A stretch of 64,000 nucleotides of DNA from Pogona vitticeps (taxonomy: Eukaryota > Chordata > Lepidosauria > Squamata > Agamidae): positions 306,281,322 to 306,345,321 of the forward strand of contig NC_135783.1 in the NCBI RefSeq assembly GCF_051106095.1. The letters run 5' to 3'. Position numbers and translations under genes: made by a program. Positions 30,714-42,822 of the stretch are shown one piece after another (the stretch's first letter is position 1; each line of letters starts with the position of its first letter). Under the pieces are notes generated by a model. That model was given only the letters and a program-made list of their open reading frames with translations. It was not told where the DNA came from and ran no database searches.

Positions 30714-30905
30714 CAGCCATTCTCAATCTTTTTTTGGCCACACCTATACACACAATATAAAAGAGATATGGGAAGAATCAGGTTTCTATAAGTCACATAG
30801 AGAACCTTAAAAGTTGGTGTGTGAATAATTTTTCCAGGCTATGGCCCCCGTCAAATGTGCCAGGGCCCCCCGGGGGGGGCATATGATCTCCTTTGAGAAT
30901 GGCAG
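30714..30905. mobile_element. hAT-type MITE
   Basis: The ends CAGCCATTCTCAATC and CTTTGAGAATGGCAG enclose about 190 bp with a CCAGGGCCCCCCGGGGGGG core. The 8-bp flanks CTTTAAAG and CAGTAAAG differ at two positions. Confidence 0.7.
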
Positions 30906-31645
30906 CAGTAAAGGATAGTTAGAGATAAAGACACAGTAGGGCACCAGCAACTGTCAAGACAATTCTAATGTACAGTTATAGTGCTCAAAGTTGGGAGCCC
31001 CCAACATTTCTTAAGCTCTGCCATGGTCCTGTCATTCTTGCTTCTTCATATTTATTTAATTTGTATTTTACCTTTTCATCAAAAGGCATAAGGTGATATA
31101 GGACCTACTTAGCTATGGAAGTTGATACTCCACCCACCCTGAGTCTCCAGAATGCTGGGATTTCCTATCAACATTATGTTTGTCTTGCACTGATTCAGCT
31201 GTCTAAAGATACGTACTTTACAGGAGCATTACAATGTCGCCAAACAGACACTGATTCAGAAGGTGGCTATTCCTGGAAAAATACTGCTGGGCATCATTAG
31301 TAGACTGACAATATATCCAGCCTCAAAGTTCTGGATGATTTCTCCTGGCAACTTCATATGAAAGTTAAATGGCATTGCTATTATAACCTAACCCAGCAGT
31401 GCGCTATGATACCTCCAAGGGGTGTGTGTGTTGAACTAGTTATGATTGTCATTTATTTATACAGCACTATCAATGTACATGGCTCTGTATAACAATTTAA
31501 AATAAGAAATTCTACCACAAGGAGGTATACAATCTAAAGTAACAAAGGGGAAAAAAAATAAAATGATGTGATAGAAAGCCAATAAGTTAAAGTACAGCTC
31601 AATTCAACAAAGCAAACAAGAAATGTAACATTGGTCAGATCTTTA
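30906..31645. other. Intergenic with a possible old LINE tail
   Basis: TTTATACAGCACTATCAATG (about 31453) resembles a recurrent squamate LINE/SINE end. No gene is recognised. Confidence 0.35.
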
Positions 31646-32125
31646 TTAGAATGGGCCTCCTTATCTGCTCCTGCCACCGCTGCCACACCATGGCTATGGC
31701 CACCCTGTCGCTGCCACTGCCACCACCATCTTGAGAGGAAGCAGGCCCGGCTTCCCTTCCAGAAACTGGCTGCTGTCTCTTCCCATGTACCTGCCACCCC
31801 ACTGATAGGCCGGTGCATGTGTAGAGGAGTCGGCTCCAGGAAGGGAAGTTGGTCTGCTGTCTATGTGCATGTACATGGGCCTGTCCAGCTTCTCATTGAA
31901 GCCTGCTGTCTCCGTGCATTCGCTGGCCTATCAGCTGGGTGGTGCATACACAGTCGGGGGCTTTGGATCCCAGTCCCAAGTCCCAAACTATTTGGGCAGG
32001 GCAAATGAGACATGGACTTGAGACTCAGGACTTGGGCCTAAAGACTGAAACTCAGACTTGAGACTTGGGCCCCAAAGTTGGGACTCGGACTTGGGACTCA
32101 GGCCCGAAGACTTGCCAACATCCCT
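31646..32125. repeat. GC-rich unassigned repeat with ACTTGGGACTC minisatellite
   Basis: At 31960-32115 degenerate GACTTGGGACTC words recur in several spacings. The preceding GC-rich part contains an inverted pair (GATAGGCCGGTGCAT / CTGGCCTATC). It resembles the core of a nonautonomous DNA element, but I cannot define ends. Confidence 0.45.
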
Positions 32126-32963
32126 GGTGAATCATACATGTGGGTTTTTTCCAGGCCTGAATAAAATTCCTTGGAACATTCCAGAGATTAAAAAAGACTG
32201 AGTCCAACCTTCTGTACTGCATATGGTCCCCCACCCTACGGTTAATTGTTAGTTCCCTTTCAAGTGCTGCTGAGAAACACTTTTTGGAACATTTCAGAGT
32301 TTTCCCACAAAACATATTGTCAACATGTCTCGCCTACTCCTTTTCACTTGTGGTCCATTTTACCCCCATCCTTTGTTGTACCTGTAAGTCTTATGTCTAT
32401 CTAAAAAAAAATCTTGTTGAGGCCTTCCCGCCTTTTATGGCCCTGTGGGCCAATTTAAAAGTGTGTCAATTGCACTAAAAATATCCCCCCCACACACCTG
32501 TTAATCTACCAGGTCCATCAAATCCACCTTTATTCTCAAATGAAGAGAGAGCCCAGGATGAGAAGAGACGGGGAAAGATGGCTCGTCAATAAATGTCTGG
32601 AGTAAGAAGCTAGAACAAAATGACTATCAGCTAACGGAAACCCCATTGATCCTGCATGGCTGTTTGGTTCTTGACAATGAGCAATTCTCCTCATTTTCAT
32701 ATTTCAAACAAATGGTGTATAGAGGAGGAGGACACTGATTTGTGGATTGTGGCTGAAGGACTTTGTTCAACCTGGTGAGTCTCAAGCTGCAAAGCCTGAA
32801 GTTAATTCATCCAAATAAGGAGCTCTAGAATAGATGTGAAGTGCCACCCACATATAAGAGTGATAGGAGGTGTACTGTCAACACTTTCAAAAGTCATATA
32901 TGTGATAGTTTTATGAGGAGCTCACAAATCTAGAACCTGGAAGGTCTGTGTTTGGCTACCATA
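32126..32963. other. Intergenic, no gene recognised
   Basis: There is no clear repeat or coding similarity on either strand. Confidence 0.5.
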
Positions 32964-34596
32964 CAGTCATGGCCAAAATATTGACACCCTTGCAATTCTG
33001 TCAGAAAATGCAACCCTTCTCTCAGAAGATTGCTGTAGTTGCAAATGTTTTGGTACTTACATGTTCATTTCTTTGGTTTGAGGTGGAAAAACACCAAAAA
33101 AAGAGAGAAGTCAAATGTGATACAATCCCACACAGAAACCCCAAAATACATTGGCCAAAATTATTGGCACCCTGTCTAAATTGTAAGAAACAATTGCTTT
33201 TCAAACATGCAATGCTCCTTTAATTTGTATTTAGACACACCTGTCGCAAGTAAGAGTTGTGGGCAATGTAGTAATCACACTTGCAACCAGTTAAGATAGC
33301 GAAAAGTTGACTCAACCTTTGTGTTCTGTGTGACACTGAGCATGGAGAAAAGAATGAAGTGTAAAGACTTGTCTGTGGATTTGAGAAAAAAATTGTGGAA
33401 AAACATCGACAATCTCAAGGCTACAAGCCCATCTCCAGAGATCGTAATGTTCCTGTGTCCACTGTGCGGAATATCATCAAGAGGTTTACAACCCATGGCA
33501 CTGTAGCTAACCTCCCTGGACATGGACGGAAGAACAAAATTACTGAAAAATTACAACGAAGGGTTGTTTGAATGGTGATACAGAATCCAGATTAACTTCC
33601 CAACAAATTCAAGCTGATCTGCAGACACAGGATACAACAGTGTCAGCTCGCACTATCCGTCGCCATCTGAATGAAAAGGGATGCTGTGGTAGGAGACCCA
33701 GGAGGACACCACTGCTGACACAAAGGCATCAAAAAGCAAGACTGGAGTATGGCAAAACCTATGTGACCAAGCCACAATCCTTCTGGGAGAACGTACTGTG
33801 GACAGATGAGACAAAAGTAGAGATTTTTGGTAAAGGACACCATGGCACTGCTGACAGAAAAAGAAATGAGACATTCAAAGAAAAGAACACAGTCCCTACA
33901 GTCAAACATGGTGGAGGTTCAAAGATGTTTCGGGGTTCCTTTGCTGCTTCTGGCACTGGATGACTTGACTGTGTGAACAGTATCATGAAATTTGATGATT
34001 ACCAAAGAATTCTGGGGTGCAACATAGTGGCCAGTATCAGAAAGCTGCATCTCCACCAGAGGTCATGGGCCTTCCAGCAGGACAATGACCCAAAACACAC
34101 TTCAAAAAACACTCAGAAAGGGTAACAAACAAAGTGCTGGAGAGTTCTGAAATGGCCAGCAATGAGTCCAGATCTGAATCCCATAGAACACCTGTGGAGA
34201 GGTCTCAGAACAGCAGTTGGGAGAAGGCATCCTTCAAATCTGAAGGCCCTGGAGCAGTTTGCAAAAGAAGAGTGGTCCAAAATTCCAGTAGAGAGGTGTA
34301 AGAAACTCATTCATGGTTATAGGAAGTGATTGATTTCAGCCATTTTTTCCAAAGGGGGTGCTACCAAATATTAAGTTAAGGGTGCCAATAATTTTGGCCA
34401 GTGCATTTTTGGGTTTCTATGTGGGATTGTATCAGATTTGACTTCTCTGTTTTTTTGTTTTTTTTGCGTTTCCCATCGCAAACCAAAGAAATGAACATGT
34501 GAGTACCAAAACATTTGTAACTGCAACAATTTTCTGAGAGAAGGGTTGCATTTTCTGACAGAATTGCAAGGGTGCCAATATCTTTGGCCATGACTG
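32964..34596 (+). mobile_element. Tc1-like DNA transposon, full length, inactive
   Basis: Long terminal inverted repeats of about 215 bp (32964-33178 and 34380-34596) begin CAGTCATGGCCAAAATATTG and end TTTGGCCATGACTG, with TA on both sides. The 1633-bp size is typical of Tc1 elements. Related repeats occur in fish, frogs and some squamates. Confidence 0.95.
33341..34370 (+). pseudogene. Tc1 transposase, decayed
   Basis: Starting at MEKRMKC (33341), the frame holds an N-terminal helix-turn-helix (VPVSTVRNIIKRF in a shifted frame), then QIQADLQTQDTTVSARTIRR, the first catalytic Asp in ENVLWTDETKVEIFG, the second in FQQDNDPKHTS and the Glu in SPDLNPIEHLW. All three DDE residues are still readable. 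A frame change near 33390 and stops at about 33961 and 34123 inactivate it. It would be ~340 residues, the family norm. Confidence 0.93.
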
Positions 34597-34599
34597 TAC

Positions 34600-36236
34600 C
34601 TCTTTATATACGTACTTTTCTCTCTTGATCAGCAGCATGCACACATGCATGCAACCACGCGCGCACACACGCACAAACTCACATATACATAATAGAGGTG
34701 TGACTCACATATACCTCATGTGGTGTGGGAGTGTGAAAGAGAACTTAATTTTGAGGCTCTCTCTCTGCTTGGATGAATCATTGATGTTACTTCTTCAATA
34801 AGCTAGTCACACATCTGAAGCACAAGCTGCTAGAAAGAGGGAAGAACTTTGCTGGAAGGCAAAATGGTGCAGGGCTATTTTTAAAAACTGTATTTAGCTC
34901 CTGGCAGCTCCCCCACCCACCACCCCATCTTACCCCACCAGGAAAAAATGCTGTTTTTCCTCCACTCCAATTTTCTCTTTCTGTTGCTGAGGCTAATATG
35001 TGGGTGACTCTTTGAACAATGAAATCACATGGCATCAGCTAGCAACTGGAGACTCATAAATAGCAACTACCACATTTCCCCCATCAGCAGTTCTTTCCCC
35101 ACTTACAGGAAAACCTATAGATGTACTACATTATGAGGAAAGAAACGGAAGATCAAGTTTGGGATGGGAAGACCCAGGCTGGTCTTCTAGTTTCTTGGTG
35201 GATTTACTATGCATCTCCTTTCTGCCCAGTTCATCCTTTTTTTTTAATTACAAGATTTCTGTCTGCACCTCACTTGACAAAAAACCACTTTTCAGAAAAC
35301 CACTTCTCTAAGGAGATCCTTCAAATGCTTAAATAAAGGTTTTAGAAGTCCATTCCTCCCCCTCCCCCCTTTTTTTGTTTGGCTATTCTGAATGTAGACT
35401 GGAAGGTTCTGACCAGAAAGCTGGGCCACCAAAAGTATTTCATGGGAAGTGCCAAATTCCACACCCAGTAATGGATCTCAAAAAAATAAACCAGCCTTTG
35501 AGGAGGAGGACAGAAAAACATGGAAAGGTGTGAATTGTATATATGGCTGTACTGATGAGAGTCTTAAATAATTTCGATGGTGGGAGGAGTACTGATAGCT
35601 TGTGACCTAACAGATACCTTTTAGATAGGAAACAGCACAGCTTGAAGACATTATTTCACATACTGACTATAGCAGTATATGTCTGTATAGACGTAAGCCC
35701 CACCAACACTGAAACTTATATCTAGCTTGAGTAGCCATGGATTATGGTGTCATTGAAGTGTAAACAAGAAAAAGGAAAAGGCAATGAAAGAAAGAAGAAA
35801 CGTACCAGAAAATAAAGTAGAAAACTCCATAGATTGCTATGTTGACTATGACCAGACTTTATCTAGTTAACATTTGAAATTATGAATCAATGAGGAAGCA
35901 TCTTTGTATATTAAAAAAACCCTAAAAACCAAACCCCACCCTCTACAGGCTATTCTGAGAAATGTCCTAAACATTTCTGAAAACATTTGTCAGGATTCCA
36001 TGTGATTTGTTAACACTGTCTATGAGCTCTGATCCATTTACTCAAGACTGATTCAATCAGGGTCAAAAGGAGAACAGTTCTGGATGGTGAGAAACAAGGA
36101 CTCTTTCAGCTCCTTTAAATGGTGCATGGTAGTGTCTGTGTGTGATCTAACTGTCATCTCTACATATACACATACACACACATACCACACACTTGTCAAA
36201 CACTGGTTCAACAAACCAAGTAAAATGGCAGCTAGG
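34600..36236. other. Intergenic, CA-rich run then unique sequence
   Basis: An alternating CA/GC run lies at 34635-34690. I find nothing else recognisable. Confidence 0.5.
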
Positions 36237-36350
36237 CAGAGTGGATAAAAATCAATAATTTTTAAAAATCAAATTGATTTTAATCACAATTTAAATAAAA
36301 ACATGTTTTATATAATTTTTAATCCAATTTTTAAAATCTAATTTACCCTC
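36237..36350. mobile_element. AT-rich palindromic MITE, copy 2
   Basis: It shares GTGGATAAAAATCA, AATCAAATTGATTT and TTTACCCTC with copy 1 at 13360-13509. The flanks CAGCTAGG (36229-36236) and CAACTAGG (36351-36358) match at 7 of 8 positions, supporting a hAT-type duplication. Confidence 0.75.
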
Positions 36351-36916
36351 CAACTAGGTATTTATTTGAAACTATTATGTCTGATCCTTCCACATTGGTT
36401 GCTGAACGTTCACCGTTCTCTCCCTCTTTCTCTTTTGCTTTATATACACATGCTGCCGGGCCCTGCCAACAGGATTAGACCCCCCCAAAAATAAAATTTA
36501 ATGATAGGAGCATTAAAAAAAACAGCAAAAGAACAGAAAAAGTTTTAATATTATTTATAGACATTCTGTGAATTTATCATGACATGTCTTGTTACCTTAG
36601 GCTGCAAGAAAGCAAGAGGAAGGGTTGGATTGCCTTGGCCTCCTCAATGACTTCTGATGCCAATTGTCAGGGTATCCTTCTAGACAGGCTCTAGTGAATC
36701 TTGGCTGCTTTGCAGTGTTTCTGTTACCATCGGCTAGCAAACGGCAATTTTGGGACATAATTGCTTAGCCTTGAGAAAGTTACACTCTACTTCTATAGCA
36801 TTTTAGCTTGTTTCCTGTGTTGTTTAATGTGTACATGGAAAACCACAGAATAAGGTCATCTGGAGATTTCAGATTCATGCACATGGAAAATCAATGGATG
36901 AGATTATCTGAGATAT

Positions 36917-37508
36917 TTGTTGTTGTTTAGTCGTTTAATCATGTCTGACTCTTCATGACCCCATGGACCAGAGCACGCCAGGCCCTCATGTCTTCCACTG
37001 CCTCCTGGAGTTGGATTAAATTCATGTTGGTCGCTTCGATGACACTGTCCAACCATCTCATCCTCTATCATCCCCTTCTCCTTCTGCCTTCACACTTTCC
37101 CAACATCAGCGTCTTTTCCAGGGAGTCTTCTCTTCTCACAAGATGGCCAAAGTATTAGAGCCTCAGCTTCAGGATCTGTCCTTCTAGTGAGTACTCAGGG
37201 TTGATTTCCTTCAAAACGGATAGGTTTGTGTTCTTTGCAGTCCAGGGGACTCTCAAGATCCTCCTCGAACACCAAAAGCATCAATTCTTCCGCGGTCAGC
37301 TTTCTTTATGGTCCAGCTGTCACTCCCGTACATCACTATAGGGAAAACCATAGCTTTGACTATTCGGACTTTTGTTGGCAAGGTGTTGTCTCTGCTTTTT
37401 AAGATGCTATCGAGGTTTGTCATTGCTTTCCTCCCAAGAAGCAGGCATCTTTTAATTTCGGGGCTGCTGTCACCATCTGCAGTGATCATGGAGCCCAAGA
37501 AAAGAACT
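36917..37508 (-). mobile_element. RTE-BovB LINE, 3' fragment
   Basis: The minus strand reads GSMITADGDSSPEIKRCLLL, MVFPIVMYGSDSWTIKKADR and the C-terminal region ending in the ACAACAACAA tail. It is bounded by a perfect 13-bp duplication TTATCTGAGATAT (36904-36916 and 37509-37521). Confidence 0.95.
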
Positions 37509-37521
37509 TTATCTGAGATAT

Positions 37522-38744
37522 AGTCCTTTTAAATATGGGTATGGAGCATTTGAAGTAATGAATCAGTGTTTGGGATGACCAAATCTAAACTCAGTCATGG
37601 TGGAAATGCCATTGGTTGGTATCTCACCTAACCAGGAAGCTTGCGTTTATTTATTCTTTTCTATAAAAAGTCAGTTGTGGAACTGGGTTGTTGATAAATC
37701 CAATCTTAGTAGAACCCAAAGGCCTGTGAGCCTTCCTGAAAAAGCGATACCCTTGCCATGGGAATCTATTCTCTACTACTAAGTAAATTGTAGCACGACA
37801 GAAGCCCCATTCCGTCATTCTGAAAGTATGTATCCTCTGTATGTGATGACGGGAGGGCACTAGCCCTCCTTTCCTTCTAGGATAGATATATGTCATCCTT
37901 TTAGGGAAGACAATCCTCCATTTGAAGAGGTCATGCATCACCTCCTTTTGGTGATGCATGACCTCCTTCTCACTGGTGTGTAAGTGGCCATCCTAATGTC
38001 TCCCAGTGTATTTCTCCGGCTGAGCAGGTAAAGACTTTGATTGGTAAATGTATCTAATCAGCCATCTCTCATTTCTAAAGTAAAATGGTTTGGGGTGGGG
38101 TCATTTTTTAAGAAAAGACACAGATGACACACACTGATAGAACTACGGAAGCATGGCACGAAGGATGTCGTCTGGCATGTCAGTTCTGTATGAACTTCAA
38201 ATCCCGGGAGTGGACATTCTGAAAGTGCTTTTAAGACAATTCCTCTGAAGTAATAAATCATTGCCTAGTTATTGCTACTCAACTACTGCGACCTCTGTTT
38301 ATTTTTTTCAATCTTAAATTGAAAAATTGACACTACAAGAGCATGAATATATGTGATGAAATCATCCTTATCTTGTTTCCCAACAACAGATGCAGGAAGC
38401 TTCCTTTACTTGCAAAAAAAAGTCTAAAAAGCTCCTGCAAGAGTTCTCCAAACTGGATTGATGAGTCTTAAAATGGCAGATGAGATTCATGTGGATACAA
38501 AATAATTCTGTTTTGCATACATCACCCAAAACTTTTGTGCATCTGTGTGAGTGCATGGGTATTGGCTGTGACATTCAGGAAAGAAAGATCATTGTCACAT
38601 GAAAAGTGACTGAAATGTCAGTGCTGTTGAGAACAGAGGACTCAGATTTGGTTGTCACACATTAAAATAGGTAACTTGGAAGGTTTCTGATTTTGTTACT
38701 AGTTGGGAAGATTAGCAATGCAAATAAAGAAATGAATAAATAAA
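37522..38744. other. Intergenic with one short perfect hairpin
   Basis: At 37928-37964 AGGTCATGCATCACC pairs perfectly with GGTGATGCATGACCT across a 7-base loop. The rest is unassigned. Confidence 0.5.
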
Positions 38745-39000
38745 TACTCTGTTTCCCCGAAAATAAGACCTAACCTGAAAGTAAGTCCTACTATGATTTT
38801 TCAGGATGCTTATAATATAAGCCCTACCCAAAAAATAAGTCTTCATTAAGTGAGACACCGCCTTCCACCATTGTGCAGCATTGTGCAGCAAACAGATGAC
38901 ATGACTTTAAAATAAAACACTCCCTGAAAATAAGCCCTAATGCGTTTTTTGGAGCAAAAATTAATATAAGACCCTGTCTTATTTTCGGGAAAACATGGTA
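38745..39000. mobile_element. MITE with CCCCGAAAATAAG ends
   Basis: The left end TACTCTGTTTCCCCGAAAAT and right end ATTTTCGGGAAAACATGGTA are inverted repeats that include TA at the outer edge. The interior repeats the AATAAGCCCTA word. This is a common squamate and turtle MITE type, likely of the mariner group. Confidence 0.8.
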
Positions 39001-39189
39001 TATCAGAACCTTGCAGCACCACTGAGCCATTTCTTCCTGTAGTTAACTTGATGTGTAGTTGAAAGGGTAATGTCATGCAAATACTACATATAGCACAGTA
39101 TTACCTGGTAATACCCTTTCCTATGAGTAAGAGCCTTTTCCTGTAATGTTCATTCACAAGGAAGACCCTTTCAGCCAAACTTCCAAGCT

Positions 39190-39412
39190 GTGGTTGTTGT
39201 GGGTTTTTCGGGCTTCTTGGCCGTGTTCTGAAAGTGGTTCTTCCTAACGCTTCGCCAGTCTCTGTGGCCGGCATCTTCAGAGGACCTCTGAAGATGCCGG
39301 CCACAGAGACTGGCGAAATGTTAGGAAGAACCACTTTCAGAACATGGCCAAGAAGCCCGAAAAACCCACAACAACCATTAGATCCCGGCCGTGAAAGCCT
39401 TTGCGAATACTT
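39190..39412. repeat. Long near-perfect palindrome, Penelope-like end remnant
   Basis: GGTTGTTGTGGGTTTTTCGG to GGCATCTTCAGAGG (39190-39285) is followed almost directly by its reverse complement to 39376. The right flank TTAGATCCCGGCCGTGAAAG continues the sequence typical of Penelope-like element 3' ends in reptiles. A second remnant of the same flank lies at 39703-39768. Confidence 0.65.
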
Positions 39413-39589
39413 CCAAGCTGTGTTAATTGAAAGTTTTAGCATGAGTTCAGCCTGTCTCTTTGCTTCCTAATGAACCCAGGAGGGGTACTGGTTATGGCTA
39501 CTTGATTGCCCCAGTTCCATTTTCTTTATCAAGGAAAGGAGTGTTAAATGGGTAAAGAGTGGCCCTCAGAATCTAAACTTTCCTTACTA

Positions 39590-40100
39590 TTTATTTTTTT
39601 AAAATATTTCAGTGCTGTCTGAAGGACCCAAGGCAGCTTACAGTATTAAAAGAAACAAAGTTAACGGCTAAATAATAATCACGATATTGATAATTTTGTT
39701 CCTACAACCTTCAGAACACAGCCAAAGAGCCGTTCTGTTAGATCCGGCCGTGAAAGGCTTTGCGAATATATCACAATATTAATAAATAATTAAACAGATA
39801 TATTAAAATTTATAATAACAGCATTATTAAAAACACCAGTAAAAAACAGAATAAAATTATCTTTAAAAAAAATCCCCATTGGTCAACCCATCATTTAAAG
39901 GAAAGCCTGCTGAAGAGAAAGATCTTCATCTGCTTGCAGGAGGACAGCAAAGATGGGGCCAGCCTGGCCTCCTGTGGGACGGAATTCCAGAGTCCTCTCC
40001 CGTCTCCCCACCAAATTTTCTTGTGAGAGAGGTGAGACTGACAGAAAGGCTTCTCCTGCTGAATATAATATCCGGGCAGGCTTAATTACCAATTACCTTG
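39590..40100 (-). mobile_element. L2 LINE 3' region, interrupted
   Basis: The minus strand reads the tail TAAGCTGCCTTGGGTCCTTC and ORF remnants around GGAATTCCGTCCCACAGGAG. A short Penelope-like remnant (39703-39768) interrupts it. Confidence 0.7.
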
Positions 40101-40620
40101 GGAGATGGTGGATGGAGATGAGGATGACTCAGCCACACCCTCACAGCCACTCAAACCCACAGCCTACCCCCACCTCCTTCCATGGTAGCTGTGGCTTCAT
40201 TCAGGGTAGGGAAGCCACAGCTGCCATCTTTGCAAAGGGCAACCACTCTCCCTTTTTACATGCCGTGGCTGCGAGGCCAGAAGGAGACCTCAGCAGCGGT
40301 GATTAAGGTAAGGGGTGTCGGTGGGGGTGGGGAAGGACTAAGGTAGAGAAAGGAAGGGGGTGAGGGGTAGACTATGGGTGGCTGCCTTTCTCTTTGGCTT
40401 TGGGGAGGCTGCCTTTCTCCCGCCGATCAGGTGATCAGTGGCCGGTGGGCAGTATGTTGGTTGTTGTTGTTTAAATATGAAGGACAAATAAAAACAGGTA
40501 AATATTCGTCCCTTCACATTCATGAGAGTCTCTGGAACCCATGAATATGAAGGGATGAATACTTAATGAATCTGCTATTTTCATTGAAACAGCCAATCCA
40601 TTTTTACATTTGTCCCCATC

Positions 40621-40772
40621 TCTAGTGGTGAGTGCTCCAACACTGGAGGTATTCAAGAGAAACGTACGACAACCACCTGGCAGATATCCTTTGATTTGTG
40701 TTCCTACATTGAGCAAGGGGTTGGACTAGATGGCCTTATAGGCCTTTTCCAACTTCACTGTTCTATGATTCT
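40621..40772 (+). mobile_element. CR1 LINE 3' end fragment
   Basis: GGTTGGACTAGATGGCCTTA, CCTTTTCCAACTTCAC and TTCTATGATTCTTTTC match the CR1 tail at 13570-13868. It is 5'-truncated at GTGAGTGCTCCAACACTGGA. Confidence 0.8.
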
Positions 40773-42822
40773 TTTCTATAAAGGGAGATATGGTCTTTTA
40801 GATAGCTTTGACCCCAAATAACCAGCACTTATTGATTGTGAGGGCTAGTGCTGTTAGGAGCTGTAGTCTAACAACATCTTCAGTGTTGCACTTTGTTGAT
40901 CCCCCACAAAGTATTTTAGAATGGAAGAGCCACTGGGTATTAAATGGTGGTTGATAGAGGTTGTAGGAGCAAAAATTCATTCTGTAATATACAAAACTTA
41001 TATAGTGATTTGGTCTGTACCGGGTGTGAGGACTATGTGATTGTACATATGTTATCAAATTGCAGTTCTCAGCAGCTTTAGCTAGCACAGCCAGTGGTGT
41101 TTGTGTGTGTTCGTGTCTATGTGTGTCCGAAGTGGAGGAAATTTGTGAAAGAGTGCCAGTTCCCATGATGAGTACCACATCTTGACTACCTCTTTATGTG
41201 TATCCTCCCATAAATTTTGTCATCCTTCTTTTCTCAAGTGCATGATTCCAGAGGGGAATACAGCTCTCTTACTAAATACTGGAATAACATTTTTTATAAA
41301 GAAAACATTTAAATTTAATGAATAATTTCAGTTCCTGCTACAGCCCTCTGCCTTTGACAATGTATGAAAAATGTAATAAGAGTTTGCAGGAAAGGAAACT
41401 GTAGACTGTACAGTATGTTGTCTTCGTTCGCCATCTCTAAAATTACTAATCAAAACAATTATCTCCCAAAGAACAGATGATTTTATTCCCACATTAATGT
41501 TTTTTTACAAGCTGGGCGGCTTATAAAAAAACCAGGGGTGGGGTGGGGGAGAAAGCAAGCAAGATATAGGAGTGACAATACTGTGCAACTTGAGTATTTT
41601 CTTTTGTGCCAAACTAAAAGCAATTCCAAGGGCTTGATTCTTACTGTATACAGAAAGAGTTAAGGAAAAAAAATCTTAGGGATTGACATTTCCTTTTGGA
41701 AAGTTAAGAATGAACTAAATTCCTCTGTATTTGGATGATGCACTCTGATGCACCATGTACTGAAATGAATTCTCAGTGGGGATGAATCAAGTTGCTTTTT
41801 ATTTAGAGAGGAATACTCATCAGGATCTTTGTAACCTTTCCAAGTTTCCTGGAACCTAAAATGAAAACTGTGATAATTTCTTTTCCTCTGGATAGAACAC
41901 CCACATGTTTCAGCTGGGGAGAGGCACCTCAGTTCAGAACAGGACTGTTTTTTCAGAATTTTCCCATACTGTTTTTTTTTAAAGAATAGAAAATAAACAT
42001 TTTGAGCCCAGTTGCTGAATTATGCAAATCTAATATGTTTAGAAAATAAATGATCAAGGACACAGTCCTCAGTCTGCTGAAGAGTAAATTACCTGAAGAC
42101 TGGGATTCAAAAAATTAGCAGAAGGATTGAAGAAGACAGCATTCCAGGTCATGAATGATACAGGAAGTAAGCTGAAAAACAGGGAACACAAAAAGGCAGG
42201 AAAAGGGCAGCATCGTTCTCTTAAGAAATGAAAATGATGTAATGAACCACCTGGGACCCCATAATCATGAATGAGCAATGAAAAGGAAATACAAAGGAGT
42301 ACAAAACTATCTCATGAGATGTCTTATTGTAGGGAGATTACAACAGTGCTGTCTGTTTAATTTAGCATTTTGCTTATTTTTCAGGAGGTGGTTGTTTGTG
42401 TGCAAACTTAAAAGGAAATGATTTTGAACAGGAAGTAGGTACAATTCACCAACCAAAGCACCAACCAAGGCTTCTGCCTACACAGAATCCCCTAATTACA
42501 TCCTAACCTACATGTGGCATAATTACTATACACATTTTACTGTCACTCTACAAATAGTTATATGTAGCCATCTAAAACACTAACCCATGATGTTGGCCAT
42601 TCTGAGCACAGATGTCTATCTTGGGCTTATTCTACCTGAAGACTGAATTTGTTACTCACACATCTAGAAATGAGAAATGCTGTCCACTCCCTTCCTAACT
42701 GAAAATATATTAAGATAATCTAATGTGCAGATATTCTGTTTATCTTAACAGTTTACCATGAAATCAGACAATCAAAATTTGAATGTACTAGCTCTGTGTA
42801 CATTTGAAGACAATATATGTGG
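40773..42822. other. Intergenic, no gene recognised
   Basis: No ends of mobile elements and no coding similarity were found. Confidence 0.5.

Noticed and set aside
31534-32008. Possible processed pseudogene (Ala/Pro/His-rich frames)
   Set aside because: No protein similarity is evident, and the sequence has the inverted repeats of a nonautonomous element core.
37928-37964. Perfect 15-bp hairpin as a possible microRNA precursor
   Set aside because: The stem is too short for a typical precursor and nothing else supports transcription.
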